A DNA stretch of 64,000 nucleotides from assembly GCA_036924285.1 (NCBI GenBank), contig JAYKYS010000007.1:1674001-1738000 (forward strand), given 5' to 3'. This stretch comes from Asterella californica (lineage: Eukaryota; Streptophyta; Marchantiopsida; Marchantiales; Aytoniaceae). Made by a program: the position numbers and the translations under genes. The first letter of the stretch is position 1. The number at the start of each line of letters is the position of its first letter. The notes below the pieces were generated by a model, which did no database searches, was not told the origin of the DNA, and was given only the letters and a program-made list of their open reading frames with translations. Shown in pieces: positions 43,120 through 54,692 of this stretch.

Positions 43120-45100
43120 GAATGATGGATCTCGAAACTCGTTTACTAGACACCGCCTTGTTAGCACCTGCGGGTTATAAAGACTTAGCTTCTTTAGGTC
43201 AATTTGTAGGACTTGAAAAGAGGGATATTGTTGAGAATATAAAGACTATGGAGATTTTATTAATGAAAACCCTACGAAATTTTCTAACTATGCTATGATA
43301 GATTCTGTTATTGCGTTGTCTTATTGGCTTAGTATCCATAATTTGACTCACGGGGAGAGGACAATTTGATTAACAATTGGAGGGATATCTGCTATAGATG
43401 TTTTGAATCCTTTCTGAAATGTGAAGGATTGAGTATAAGAAAGTTGTTTTGTAGTAGTAGTAACTTTGAAAGATATAGTAGTTTCGCTCATAATAGTTTG
43501 ATGGGTGGTCGGGGTGAAGTCCTTTGTGGTCGGTTTGATTGAGAAGCAGTTTCATGATTTAGAGCTGACTGGCGCTTATTCTATATGGATGAAGATGTTA
43601 CCGTGGCTAGATTTGGGTGGAGCATACGTAACAAAGGATTTGAATGATTTAAAACATGCTGATGTTTTTGGGTTCGGAGATGTTGACTTTCACTTCTCGG
43701 ACTCCGTGAAATATTCTTGTCTTCCAGTTAAAACGCGTAATGATCTTATATTTCCTTTAAGCGGTTAAACTCAATGTATAGGGTTTAAGATCTCTCTTGC
43801 TTTGTGGATGGGAGCTGATTGAAAACTAATCGAAGGCCCGGAGGGCCGCCGGAATTGAAATCTTTAGCAAAATTCATGAATTAAATCCCTTGAAAACGTA
43901 ATACCTATAGTAAAGGAACACTAGGCAACGCTTTCTATAAACTTGTTTTCATTTCACTTTATGGACGTGTAAAGGGTTATTTCGATACCAGGTCGGGAGT
44001 CACGTGTTAAGGAAAGGAGGTCAACTTACAAATCCTTACATCGCTAGTTTAGTTATCGGGTAGAGGAGTTTTAGGTTTGATTTTGAACAAGATTTCAATT
44101 CATAAGGGTTTAGTCGTGTCGGCTACGGTCGACGGATTTATTTCGACCTTATCTTTGGATGAGGTTTTTACTGTTGTCCAGGGGCCTTTAATAAATCTTT
44201 ATAAAAAGTCTGTTTTAGATTTTGAGGGTCGACGAGACAGTCGACCAAAGGGAGAGGGCTTTAGCTCTCTCCCCCCGGGGAGAGGTTAAATCTAGTTACT
44301 TAGAAGAGAAAGGTAGTACTTCTAAGTGATATTCCTAGAAAACTCGAGGACAATTGCACTTGTTTAAAGGTCAAATATTAGCCATGGCGGGTCTGCAGAA
44401 ACCTGCCGAGACCGTTGATATAAGTCAATTATTTGATTGCTTTCAAAGTAAGGTAATGTGTTCAAGTTGTAAAACTTGAAATGTCAGAAAAATTTTGACA
44501 AGTTTCATTTCTGTCTACAAAGAGTTTCCTTTCGGGAATATCGAGTTGTATAAGTACATTGAACTCAGTACGATTTTAAGCGTCAAATTGATAAGATTAA
44601 ATCGACAAAAGATAGTTTAAAATGGTGTAGATTATTTGCTGAGTAAACCTTGGGAGAATGTCTTCAATATGAAAACTTTGATCAATAGATCTGTTAAAAC
44701 ATACCCGTTCAAGATTCATAATCTAAAATCGCTTGAAGATTTTGATAAATATGTTTATAGCTTTAATAGTAGTTTAAAAATCGAGCGGTTACGGCGGTTG
44801 AAGATCAATTTTGTTGGGGGAGGTTTTGAGTCAAATGGATACAAACTTTCTTAAAAATAAAAGTCGTGAAACAATCGAATACAACTTTCTATTTTTCACT
44901 ATTAAAATAAAGAGTTTTGAAATAGTCAACGTTTTTAGAACGCTTGATCCTGATTGAAAAGGTTTGGCTTTAGTTTTTGATGAAAAGGTTATGTCAACTT
45001 GACCCGACACCCAATTGTTATGTGTTTAAGGAGGTAATAACCAAGGAAGATTGGGTACAAGTTTATATAGATAGGTTAGACAATGTGATGAGGAGACAAA
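43120..45100 (+). pseudogene. type-B DNA polymerase remnant of a linear mitochondrial plasmid
   Basis: Protein-primed family-B DNA polymerases replicate linear mitochondrial plasmids. Here the pieces lie in order but in different frames. Near 43126 LETRLLD resembles the exonuclease I motif. At 43505-43768 FHDLELTGAY then AYVTKDLNDL, FGFGDVDFHF and CLPVKT resemble the palm region around motif A. At 44077-44289 KGLVVSATVDGFIS resembles the plasmid-type motif C. At 44636-44854 lies a C-terminal-like KPWENVFNM stretch. Stops and frameshifts occur throughout. A piece of its 3' end is repeated inverted at 63885-64000. Confidence 0.65.
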
Positions 45101-45104
45101 GTTT

Positions 45105-46335
45105 GTGAGTGCAGCACATGGCTTGGAGTGTCAATCATTGTGACTAAGACTGAGGAACTCAGTGTGAAGTGTACAATGCTCTGAGAGCTTCGTTCGTCGG
45201 AGAATACCGACAACCTTGTATGGTAATATCCATAGAGCTTTCTCAAGCTTATTTTGCACTTGGTATAAGAACTATTTGGGTAGTTCTTATGCAGAATTAT
45301 GCAGTAACGTTAAGCTTTGGCTAGGCTTCACTGGTTCTGTAAGGTAATTAAGCTATATAAGCGTGAAGAACTTCCGTTATTTAAGCGTGAAGGAGGTATA
45401 TTAGGCCTTTCATTTGTTTGTAGTCGTTACTGACCTCTGGCCCGTCAGGGTCCATGAGTGCTAGCTTTTCTTGTACCGGTCACGGTAGGTTAAACAAAGG
45501 CCCGTAGGGCTTTCTTTGGTTAAAGCACTTGCTAACCAGAGGCTCGTAGGGAATGTTGGATTTCTGACTTTGCAAACTAATAATCTGGTAACCACAGGTT
45601 AGGGAACCTGTAGTTGGATTGTCTCCCTTTTCCATATACATCTTGATTTTCTTTTTGTTATCATAAAAACGAAAAAACAATCAAATGTTTTTCTTTTAGG
45701 GCTGAAACCCAAAGATGAAGCATCATATAAAATGGATGAAAATATTTGTGCGATTTTTTGGGCCTTGGGGGCCTTATTTCTTAGTAGGATGCTTAATTGG
45801 TTAGTGATACGCAAGATGATTTATATTTTAAGTTTATATAGGTTTAAATCTTATTTATGCGTAAATTAAATAATCATACTAAAAAAAAAGTTTGATCCTG
45901 GCTCAGAATGAACGCTAGCGATATGCTTAACACATGCAAGTCGAACGTTGTTTTCGTCCTTACGTATTGAAGGTTGCATTCGGAGAAGAAAACCTTTTTT
46001 CTTCTCTGAGCTGCTCAACTTTGAATCAGTTGAGCCTGTGGCCTCCGATCAACCGTGAGAACCGTTGAAACCAAAGTGGCGAACGGGCGAGTAATATGTG
46101 GGAATTTGCCAAACAGTTTGGGTCAAATCCCGAATAAATGAAAGCTAAAAGGTGCTGTTTGATGAGCCTACAAAGCATCAGGTAGTTGGTTAGGTAAAGG
46201 TTGACCAAGCCAACGACGCTTAGCGGGTCTGTTAGGACGATCCGTCGCACTGGGACTGAGACACGGCCTAGACTCCCAGGGAGGCTGCAATGGGGAATCT
46301 TGGACAATGGGCGAAAGCTTGATCCAACTTGATCC
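45105..46335 (+). repeat. 1.2-kb inverted repeat, left arm (rrn18 region)
   Basis: Inverted partner of 61761-62976. It starts at GTGAGTGCAGCACATGG and ends within rrn18 at GCTTGATCCA. Spacer 45105-45880 holds no gene I can name; a T-arm-like TATAGGTTTAAATC near 45840 may be a tRNA remnant. Confidence 0.82.
45889..46335 (+). pseudogene. rrn18: mitochondrial small-subunit rRNA, 5' part (copy 1)
   Basis: Starts AGTTTGATCCTGGCTCAG, the usual 5' end of 16S-like rRNA. It includes AACACATGCAAGTCGAACG, CTGAGACACGGCCTAGACTC and TGGGGAATCTTGGACAATGG, up to about E. coli 370. It then stops abruptly. Confidence 0.9.
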
Positions 46336-47353
46336 AGAATCTTGTTCTCTAACTTTGACATGGAGAAATTGCCTGTGTTAGATATCGGTTCGGTAGTTCC
46401 ACTTTAGTAGATGTGTTTCCAAGAAGTTGTTGACACGGACGGTGCTTGGCATGGTTGTTAGGAAACCTCTTTTAAACCACAAGTACCGCTATATTAGCGG
46501 TGGGGATCCCCACCGCTAATCATTTTAAACCTTCGCTAAGTAAGTTCAGCACGGGCGGGGGCCCTGAAAGATTTGCGCAACGCAGTTACCAACGCAGTAT
46601 AGCCTCAAACACTGTGATCTTGGTAGCAAAATGAGCAGAAAAGGAAGAGCTTCAAATGAGCCCATGATGAGCTCAGGAGGACTACGGATGACTTCAAAAT
46701 TATCAAGTGAATCCCGGATCACTGAGAACCACAGAAATAGAATATTCTGAATTTTGAATTTTGAAATGTTCTCCTATCCAGCATATTTTGTTATTATCAC
46801 TTACCCTCGCTTTACTATGAACCAACTGCTCTTTTGAGACAAAGAGCTCCACAGAGACCTTGGCCTCCCGCACTCTGACTGAGAGAAAAAAAGCAGCTAC
46901 AGTGAAAAGAGTCCGCCGCGTGGGAAGTGAAGACTTTTATACCCCTACTAGTGGTTTAAGAGCAGCAGAGTCTCGACTGACATCCGCTTCCTTCTGTGAA
47001 GTATTCAAACCACTAAAAAGGTGCGGAAATGACTAAGCTGATCAAAGGCGGCAAAGGCACGTTCGGGTTCCAGACGTGATGAGTTCATGGCGTAATACAA
47101 TCTGTACATCTGCTCCGTTCGTACTCCTGTTTCAGCTATTATGGACATGCTCATCGTCGGAAACAATGTGCGTACATATTGCCGGTGAATGAACAATTCC
47201 AGACTTTTACTGATTTACGATTTGGCGTATTGTACACTAAGAAATGATGGCCACTACTGAAGGCTTCGACGACTCACGACGACGAGCAAGTTTCCCGGTC
47301 TCATCGTGTGAAATAAATTACCGACGTCTTTCTACAGTTACATGAGCTCCTTC
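46336..47353. other. spacer between rrn18 fragment and MSL gene
   Basis: No gene seen. Mitochondrial-like text gives way to a different base composition near 46620. Contains a 28-bp perfect palindrome (46493-46520). Confidence 0.35.
46493..46520. repeat. 28-bp perfect palindrome
   Basis: The half-site ATTAGCGGTGGGGA is followed without spacer by its exact complement, with a BamHI-type centre GGATCC. Confidence 0.9.
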
Positions 47354-47544
47354 CTATTGTTCTTCTTCGCGAGCACCAGCAATAACCCACGAGGGAATAT
47401 CAGGAGCCCACTGTCCACTCGAGCCCAGAGATGCACCCTCACTCATAATGATCTCCGCCACCCGAATCAAAACCGATTGCTGGACTTTGTAGAACTCAGA
47501 TCCTCCCTGCATGACAGACACAAGCACACGTGGAACTACGTGAG
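47354..47544 (-). pseudogene. MSL (MscS-like channel) gene, last exon
   Basis: Minus-strand coding text HVVPRVLVSV then SEFYKVQQSVLIRVAEIIMS and SEGASLG aligns with the C-terminal part of plant MscS-like proteins, ending in TAG at 47354. A likely splice acceptor CATAG lies at 47545. It belongs with the three exons at 48925-49638; exons between the two groups appear lost or displaced by a repeat. Confidence 0.6.
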
Positions 47545-47749
47545 CTATGTTTGTACCCCAAAGAAAAGCATAAGGAGAAAACTTCTTCTTTTGAATGTTT
47601 GGATACAACGGCTGGTTATCGGAGAAAATAGGTAATGTTGACTGAAGCTCGTAAGCATGGGAAGTGATGGGAATGGTGGCAGTGTTCAGAGAGCAGCAGA
47701 GATGTAAGCAGAAAACAAATCAGTAAAGGTGCGTTTCATTGAAAAAACC

Positions 47750-48836
47750 AATCGACTCCGATAGTTTCGTTAGTTCCGTCCGCCAAAAAGGAAAAAAGAA
47801 ACAATATGGAAAAAAAGAAGGAAAAAAGTTAGCTCCGTCCGCTGCATGACAAAAACTCCCCCGTCCTTTCTTCACAGCCGACGTATAGCTATGCTAAGCA
47901 CAGTAACAAAGCAGTGGATGATATGATTAATTATATATCTGATTCTAAAACGTGTACCAACGTATATAACGTCTGCCTCCACAGAGAATCGAACCCTGGA
48001 CCTTCAGTTCTCAAGACTGACGCTCTACCACTGAGCTATTAAGGCTTCATGCCTGCTAACCAGTTGGCAGGAAACCTGAAGTTATCGGAGCTCGCCAGTA
48101 CCGTACAAGTATTCAGAATTTAACCTAATGGTAAAATCCACATATGCCGGTGTTATTTTCGTCTCTCCTACTCTCATATTTGCGTCCGAGAAAGAAATGT
48201 TATGGACAATCAAACAATCAACATCTCACATGGACTCAAACCCTCTGAACCCGGAAGGTTCAGAAGAAACTTCCGGGACTGCGTCGTAGCCGAAAGTGTC
48301 CGGATTTCGAGATTTGCAAACACCTCGAAGAAACTTACCGGAATGAGAGTTTCGACACAGTATTGATACATCCTGTCGAATCACTCTCCACTTAGTTCGG
48401 TAATATATACCTGGGACATGTAAAGATCTCTAAATATTGAGTATCAATTATATTATATTATATCAATGGCAATGGCAATGGGTTTCGACAGATTTTCGTT
48501 CGTAGTTTAAGAGTTACGTACTCCTTAGTTACAGGTCTGTCCTGTTTTCAGTTCATTTTCACAGGATGAACGCATCATCGCCAACCTAGTGTCACGAGTC
48601 ATCGTAATGATTTATACTTCACTAGTAGGTTTTGAAGGGCATTTATACTGGTTAACACAGTTCCAAAGCGTTCTTAATTCGGATTTCGGGCAAAAGAGAG
48701 TCCATGTGAGTGCAGCTTCAGCAAAGCGAGCTTCTCCTAGCGACTGGAACTTACCACAAACATAAAACACAAGCTCCACTTGAAGCTTGACCGGATGGGA
48801 ATGCTATGCTCAGGTGAGGTCAAGATACCAAGATAC
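47750..48836 (-). repeat. tRNA-carrying dispersed repeat, copy D3, inside the MSL gene
   Basis: Inverted match to 27137-28252. Its right junction (48836) lies directly beside LSVESST, which looks like the start of the next MSL exon, so the repeat has replaced or interrupted coding sequence. Confidence 0.82.
47974..48045 (-). tRNA. class I tRNA-like gene, anticodon UGA (D3)
   Basis: Same 72-nt layout as the D1 gene, with T arm CAGGGTTCGATTCTCTG and acceptor GCCTTAA. D arm, anticodon stem and UGA anticodon match the other copies exactly. Confidence 0.72.
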
Positions 48837-48924
48837 CCGTAGAGGACTCGACTGAGAGGGCTGTCGGAATACGATAAATGTCACAGGCCATGCGTGAAGG
48901 AAACAGAAGGGAAGTAGCACGTAC

Positions 48925-49025
48925 CTTAATCCGCTCTCCGATTACGAAGGGACGGGTAATGAAGAGTAAAGCACCTCCAAAAAAGTTGCTAACAAATTCC
49001 TTTGCAGCCAAACCCAACGCAACTC
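48925..49025 (-). pseudogene. MSL gene exon, pore-lining helix
   Basis: A 101-nt exon with acceptor AACAG at its start and donor GTACGT after ATTAAG. It encodes VALGLAAKEFVSNFFGG then LLFITRPFVIGERIK, the TM3 pore helix and start of the beta domain of MscS. Phase 1 in, phase 0 out, which agrees with the preceding exon. The channel family releases osmotic stress in plastids, mitochondria or plasma membrane. Confidence 0.85.
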
Positions 49026-49216
49026 CTGTTTTGCAGCCACGAGTAGCAATCAGCACGCAGCGCGAGTCATTCACATGTTGGAGACAATGTACACTTCCTA
49101 CTCAAAGTAGACGGTGTCTTCGAGTTGTAGCTGAGCGGTGGTTCAAGGGTCTATCTAATGCAGGAACCAAGTGAAAATATGAACGACCTAATTGTGTAAG
49201 TGGCAAGTGTCCTTAC

Positions 49217-49337
49217 CTCCGAACCCTCCAACAGCGAGGAGCGAGCGCAGGGCAAATCCGTTAACCTCCCCAATGCAAGACAAGGCTAGGAAGTACATTA
49301 CTAAGGATACGACCTTGTCGAACGCAACAATACGTGG
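49217..49337 (-). pseudogene. MSL gene exon, transmembrane segment
   Basis: A 121-nt exon, acceptor TTCCAG and donor GTAAGG. It encodes PRIVAFDKVVSLVMYFLALS and then GEVNGFALRSLLAVGGFGG, matching the MSL1-type run into the pore helix. It joins in phase with the next exon (G|GA). Confidence 0.85.
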
Positions 49338-49581
49338 CTGGAATTAATCAAACAGTTAGTACTTAGTATCCAGGTGTGCTCCCGTGCTCTGTTTCAGACA
49401 CCATTCTAGTTCCAACACACTTGTCCTATGTTTACACCGGTTATAGTACTGTTCCAACAGCGACTGGCCTGACTAGCGACTGAAAGAGAACTGGTCCACA
49501 TAAGTAGTGCAAATGTTTATGTAAACAAAGCTTTGCAGTGCTCCGAACATCAAGTTTGTTTAAATGTTGGTTGGAACTTAC

Positions 49582-49638
49582 AGCATCAAGTTTGTACAAG
49601 GCCGTAACACGCTTGACGTACATTGACAGAACTTTCAT
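49582..49638 (-). pseudogene. MSL gene exon, short
   Basis: A 57-nt exon (MKVLSMYVKRVTALYKLDA) between acceptor GACGCAG and donor GTAAGTTCC, phase 0 on both sides. The ATG is internal, not a proven start. No upstream exon is evident before repeat copy C. Confidence 0.65.
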
Positions 49639-49639
49639 C

Positions 49640-50254
49640 TGCGTCTTAAATCAACGTAATTAAGCACGGCCATGGACTAGACGGTCCAATCCATGATCAA
49701 ACGACAGGCACCCTCGACATGTAGCCGGCAGACTAAGCCGTCGAGTCTGTCTCTACTGATTACAGACAAGCTCATGACTCGTCACGGGTCCATGTTTCAA
49801 ACCCTCTAGTGGTCCACGAGCCGGAGTCAGTTGGTTGGCATGGCCCTCGTCCCTGACAAAGTTCTTCCGTATCATACAAGAATAAGACTCTTTCCAGTAA
49901 TTTACTTTATCAGACCCCAAAAGCATAGTCGGACTTGATCGGACCTCCAACCTGTAGCCGACCTTCATTCAAGTTAGTGTGACATGTCAAAGTATAGCTA
50001 GATGTACATGTTCAAACTCTGAGTCTGACGTGATCGAGAATCATGGAGTATGCAACACACGAGTTGTGTAAATTAATGTCACGAAACAAGCAATTGCTCA
50101 CAGAGAATGAAGATATCACTTTGAAGTGGAAGAAAGAATGAGAATCATCGAACAATGCATTGATGTTGGTGAGCATTGAAATTGCACAATGATGGTCACG
50201 TTTGTTGACATCATTCACTTGGTGATAGCCGGGTGGTCATGTCAAGGTCATCTT
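49640..50254. other. spacer upstream of the MSL exons, no gene seen
   Basis: Probably intron or 5' part of the MSL locus. The short open frames look like chance. Repeat copy C starts at the right edge. Confidence 0.35.
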
Positions 50255-53200
50255 CACTGTAGGCTCGTGAAGATCGATGAGAGAACATATGTTGTCTTCG
50301 TAATATATTCAATACAAGCTTTTAATAATGAGTCTGTGACAGAAATTGTTGGGTTGGAGCAGTTTACGGCCTTGGAATTGTAGTTAGTTCCATATTCATT
50401 TGCACCATAACGTGAAAATCGTGGATTCGGTTTAATACCAATACCAGAACTATAGTCACCAACTTCGACAAGGTTCTTGATGTAAGAGGTACGGAGCTCC
50501 CAACTGATACCTTATCCCACCTACATCAAACGACCTATAAACTTCAGAAAGTTTGAACCGACGTCTGTGGAATGCTAGACTTCATTGTAGACCAACCGGA
50601 TAAACAACCAACATGTGTAGTTAGAAGATGTCGCAAGCAGTTAATTACAAATTTTGAAACTTTTTTGTCTGTACTCCCTCTATACTAGTAGATACGTAAT
50701 ATATATGACACATGCAAAACAAAAAGATGCAGTATTTGAACTCGAGACGTATCCCTTCCAACTTTGAAGTTTCTGCTAGTGGGGTAAAAGGTGGAGTGTT
50801 TTGTTGGGAAATGTCCGAGTAGTTCTAGAAGTATTAGGTCTAAACTCCCCGTGCGAGTAGTTCCAGAAGTATCAAGTAAATTATATGAACTATAATTGAA
50901 TGTGCATTAACTGACACAGATATATAGAAGTAAACAGAGGTCTGAACTTCTCATGCGAGTAGTTGCAAAAATACTAAATCTAAATACATGATAAATTAAA
51001 CATATCTAATTTAATAAAGTGAATTTTCTCGACATGAGATCCAAACCCAAAATGGTGTTATTTTCTACCTCTCTTGCAATTCTGGAACTCTTTGCATCAT
51101 TTCTAAATGACATGCTTTAAATTATACATTTAATAATATAGGGACGTATATGCTTTCAATAAATTTAGAGCTATAGCTAAATTCTTCTTTTCTCAAGTAA
51201 ACTTCATCCGTGTCTTCAGGAGTTCCAAAACATGAAGTATGTGTCTCATAAAATTCAGTAAAGTGAATTTTCTCAAGAAGAGATCAGAAACTAAAATGGC
51301 TAGTGTTATAGACCATCTCTCTCGCTATTATGGAACTCCTTGCACCATTTTCTACTTGTCATGGGAGGTATGCTTTAAATACATTTTGAGCGAGCTCAAA
51401 GTACTAGATCTAAATCAAACCTGAATAGTAACATTTCGTATGTACATCAGCTGACAAGGATATATAGAAGTTAGCGGAGCTCAGTACTCGAGCTCTCTTG
51501 CTAACCCCGTTGGTATCTCTGAAGAACTTGCAATGTGTAATCCATTGTTCGAGTCCAACTTAAGTCCCAAGAGATACCAACGGGGTATAAGAGAAAGCTC
51601 ATGCCAATATCATTTCAAAATTGTCAAAGTATACAATATACAGCTGTACAATATTCTAGTCAGAGTTGGCATGTATCCCAGTTGATCTAGTCATGACTAT
51701 AGAAGGACGATGACTCGAGTTGGAGTTTAGCTCTTTTATAAATTTAATCCACACGATTATAAATAGTTCTGATGGACAGTTTCCAGCGGAGCACTCCATC
51801 TCATTACCGCGCTAGCAAGAACTTCAAAGCTGGAAGAGATACTTCTCGAGTCAAACACTTTATCTTTTGTTTAGCATGTGTCATCTATTTTTTGTTTCGC
51901 ATGTGTCTCGACCAAAGATGAATCGGATAGTTTAACAAAACAGGACGTTTAAGCATTGTGAGAAGAATTTGACCATGATATCTCTCTATCGAGAGAAGAG
52001 ATCTGCTAGTAATTTGGAAGAAATAGTACATGACAAGATCTATTATATTTGTTGACAACCATTAAGTATGACTAACGATATGTATATTAAGTATATTAAC
52101 TCAAGTTCTCTGTAAAGTAAGCATGAGTAGAGTCCTTCCTAAAAGTGTACTAGATCAAGAGTTTAGAAGTAAAATGTGCACTTTTCACCTCACAATATTT
52201 GTAATTAAAATTCTCTTCTTTATTAGTTCTAACAGGCTGATCATAATATCAGTTCTGTTCAGAGATTTAACTTCTTCATATTCTAAGACACTTGGAGTGC
52301 AGTTTTAAGTTTATAACAGACAATTTAGAATAGTTTGCAAAACACAAAGATTTTATCAAATAATATTCCGGTGATTTTCCTGAAAGTGTTTTAGACAATT
52401 GACTTACATGACAGAAGATCATTCATTGCACTTCTGAACTTCATAAATTACTGATAAAATTGTCGTCAGACAACATGATGTTATAGGCAAGTGACGTGAA
52501 ATCATGAGCACGATGAAAATGTTTGCTGTAGAGTTTTATGCAAGCTAATGCATTGCATTGCCCCTCGGACAATGTGCTTATGCTCGTAAGCTCACGCGGG
52601 CAATGCATTATCTTGTATACTGAAGATTGCCTTGTATTTCAAAATTGTGCTTCTTGTAGACAAGCAATAATGCTATTACAATTGGTGGTGACTCCTTACA
52701 AGCTGAGACACTATGACAATAATATTTCTCTAGGTCGTTTCTCTATAGTTTCTCGTGACTCTTCTGTGCTTCGGTCTCATAATGCTCATATAGCTCATAG
52801 TCTGTCTTTTCCTTTATGGTATTAGAGCGTTGGAAACATTATCCAATGCAATAACATAGGTTCTAAGTAGACCTTTTAAGCAAGATTAGTGGCGATCAAG
52901 GGATGCTTTGATTACCACGAGAAGAGCATACACTTTTCGCACAATAAATCTTCTTGTAACGTTGGAAGGAACTGGCGGAGTTCTAGCCATTACACATGCG
53001 CAACATGACTATTCCTTCCAACGTAGAAAGATGGACCCGTTTTGATAACATATATTTTATCTTATATATATAGAAGCACAAGATCACTATGAGATTGGAC
53101 TCAAACAAAATCCTCGACAGAATTGATGATTTGATATCATGACCATGCACCACCACTCAGAGTGGTACTACAATACTCTCGACGAGATGTGACGGTACAA

Positions 53201-53345
53201 GAACAAAAATGCTCTTGCCGCAATCAACGAATGTTGTGAGAATACAATTGGTGGTCAAATGATGGTCTGCAAGACAACGACCGCAACTCCTTATAGAGTC
53301 CTTTTGGGTGATCCCTAGGTTTCACATTTGTGAGAGTTTTAAGAG
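50255..53345 (+). repeat. dispersed ~3.5-kb repeat, copy C
   Basis: Same orientation as copy A. Lacks about 560 bp relative to A, joining CTCGTGACTC directly to TTCTGTGC, which removes most of the copia LTR. The primer site TGGTATTAGAGC is kept at 52817-52828. The 79-bp hairpin is kept. It continues past copy A's end into the segment also present beside copy B (53345-53480). Confidence 0.82.
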
Positions 53346-53419
53346 GCTAGCTTGCCACGTGTGTAATCTTCCGTTGAAATTGGGACTCATAATCGGCATG
53401 CCAAATGCTCTAACTAAAA

Positions 53420-53490
53420 TGATCCCAGCTGTACGGCAAAAAAAGATTTTTTGTTGCCAATTATAAGCAAAGTTTATAATGTTATGTCAC
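53420..53490 (+). pseudogene. ccmFN: mitochondrial ccmFN start, cut by an insertion
   Basis: The sequence upstream of ccmFN (GCCAATTATAAGCAAAGTTT) and its first two codons (ATG TCA at 53484) are present, then the text changes at 53491. Compare 21206-21250. About 430 bp of ccmFN is missing on the other side of the inserted element. Confidence 0.75.
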
Positions 53491-53825
53491 GAGTCTTTCC
53501 AGAGGCCACTGTCACCGCAGGAGCCCGCAACCATCTTCTGAACCTTTCATATACTCTACTTCTCGCATATCTTGATCTTCTGTTAGGAAGCAGGATGTAA
53601 TGCAAGGTGGGTTGTCTTCTTAGGAATCCATGCGAGGCCTTGCTTAGTTAAGATTGATTAGATACAGCTCGGAAGACGAGCGCTACTTAGGAAGCATTGT
53701 TAGAATCTCAGAAGATGGAGTAGCTGTCGTCTGGAAGACTAGATTCGTCTTCTGAGAGTGGAAGCTATACTGTGAGGATTTAGGGAAGGACTGAGCCTTC
53801 GACTCACAACAAGTACGTCACTTCT

Positions 53826-54692
53826 TCCAAGGAGTTAACGCAGCTGAAGAAGAGCAACCAGGAGTTGCAGGCGCGCTTACAGCAGCGTGACCAGGAGGTT
53901 CTGCGAGTACGGGATAAGCTCATCGCCCTTGCAGAAGAGAAGATGACGTGGAAGACACTGCGGGAAGCCGCAGAAGTGTAGGCTGCAGCCGAGAAGACGC
54001 AAAGAGAAGCAGCGGAAGCTCGTGCGCAGGGGTTGCTAGCTCAGTTGATGGAAGCGCTTCGGAAGAAGTTCAACTTCACCGCGGGTAGGAAGTTGCTTAC
54101 CTTGGCTAGAGGATGGGACGAGGAGTCCAAAGCAATGTTTGTGGAGTGCAAGGAGAGTATGTTCATGTACTTGGATCGGCAGATAGAGGGAGTGAAGACG
54201 CTCTATGGTCTTCCCTTGATCCCGCCATCAGTAAACACGTCTTCCCAAGCACCAGCATCATCGACAAGATCAGACTTGGAGAAGGGGGAGTTCGACCTCG
54301 CTGTACACTTGGTAGTGACAGCGTTGGAAGCCGAGAAGAACCCGGAAGATGCCCCGGAAGACAAGACGTCTTCTGGAAGACAGGAAGGAAGACCGTCTTC
54401 TCAGGTATTCCGCGTGGAGGAAGCGACTTCCCCGGACCCCTATGAGGTCACCATGGCTTCCAGTGTCGAACTAGTGCCTCAAAAGAGCGAAGAAGCACAA
54501 GTCGATCCAGCTTCCCAGAAGACGCTTCTGTCTTCCGAAGCAGCGACAGCAGAGCCAGTCAAGGACGATGAGGAGGAAGCCACCTCAGCGACATCCGAGG
54601 TAATTACAGGGCTTCCTAGCGTATCAGAAGCCGTTTTAGTAGTTCAGGTAGGAGTAGATCAGGTGGAAATGGCATCCGAGCCATTAGAGTAG
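53826..54692 (+). pseudogene. coiled-coil gag-like frame with one internal stop
   Basis: A single frame from about 53826 to 54692, broken by TAG near 53980. The first part (KELTQLKKSNQELQARLQQR) predicts a coiled coil. The middle has RKLLTLARGWDEESK, and the C-terminal 120 residues are acidic and Ser/Thr/Glu-rich with repeated PEDA and SSEAAT-like text. No knuckle or enzyme motif. Its position in an LTR element suggests gag, but the family is not recognised. Confidence 0.5.

Noticed and set aside
45810..45865. A tRNA upstream of rrn18 in both inverted arms
   Set aside because: The T arm is good in the right arm, but acceptor and anticodon arms do not close into a standard cloverleaf by hand.
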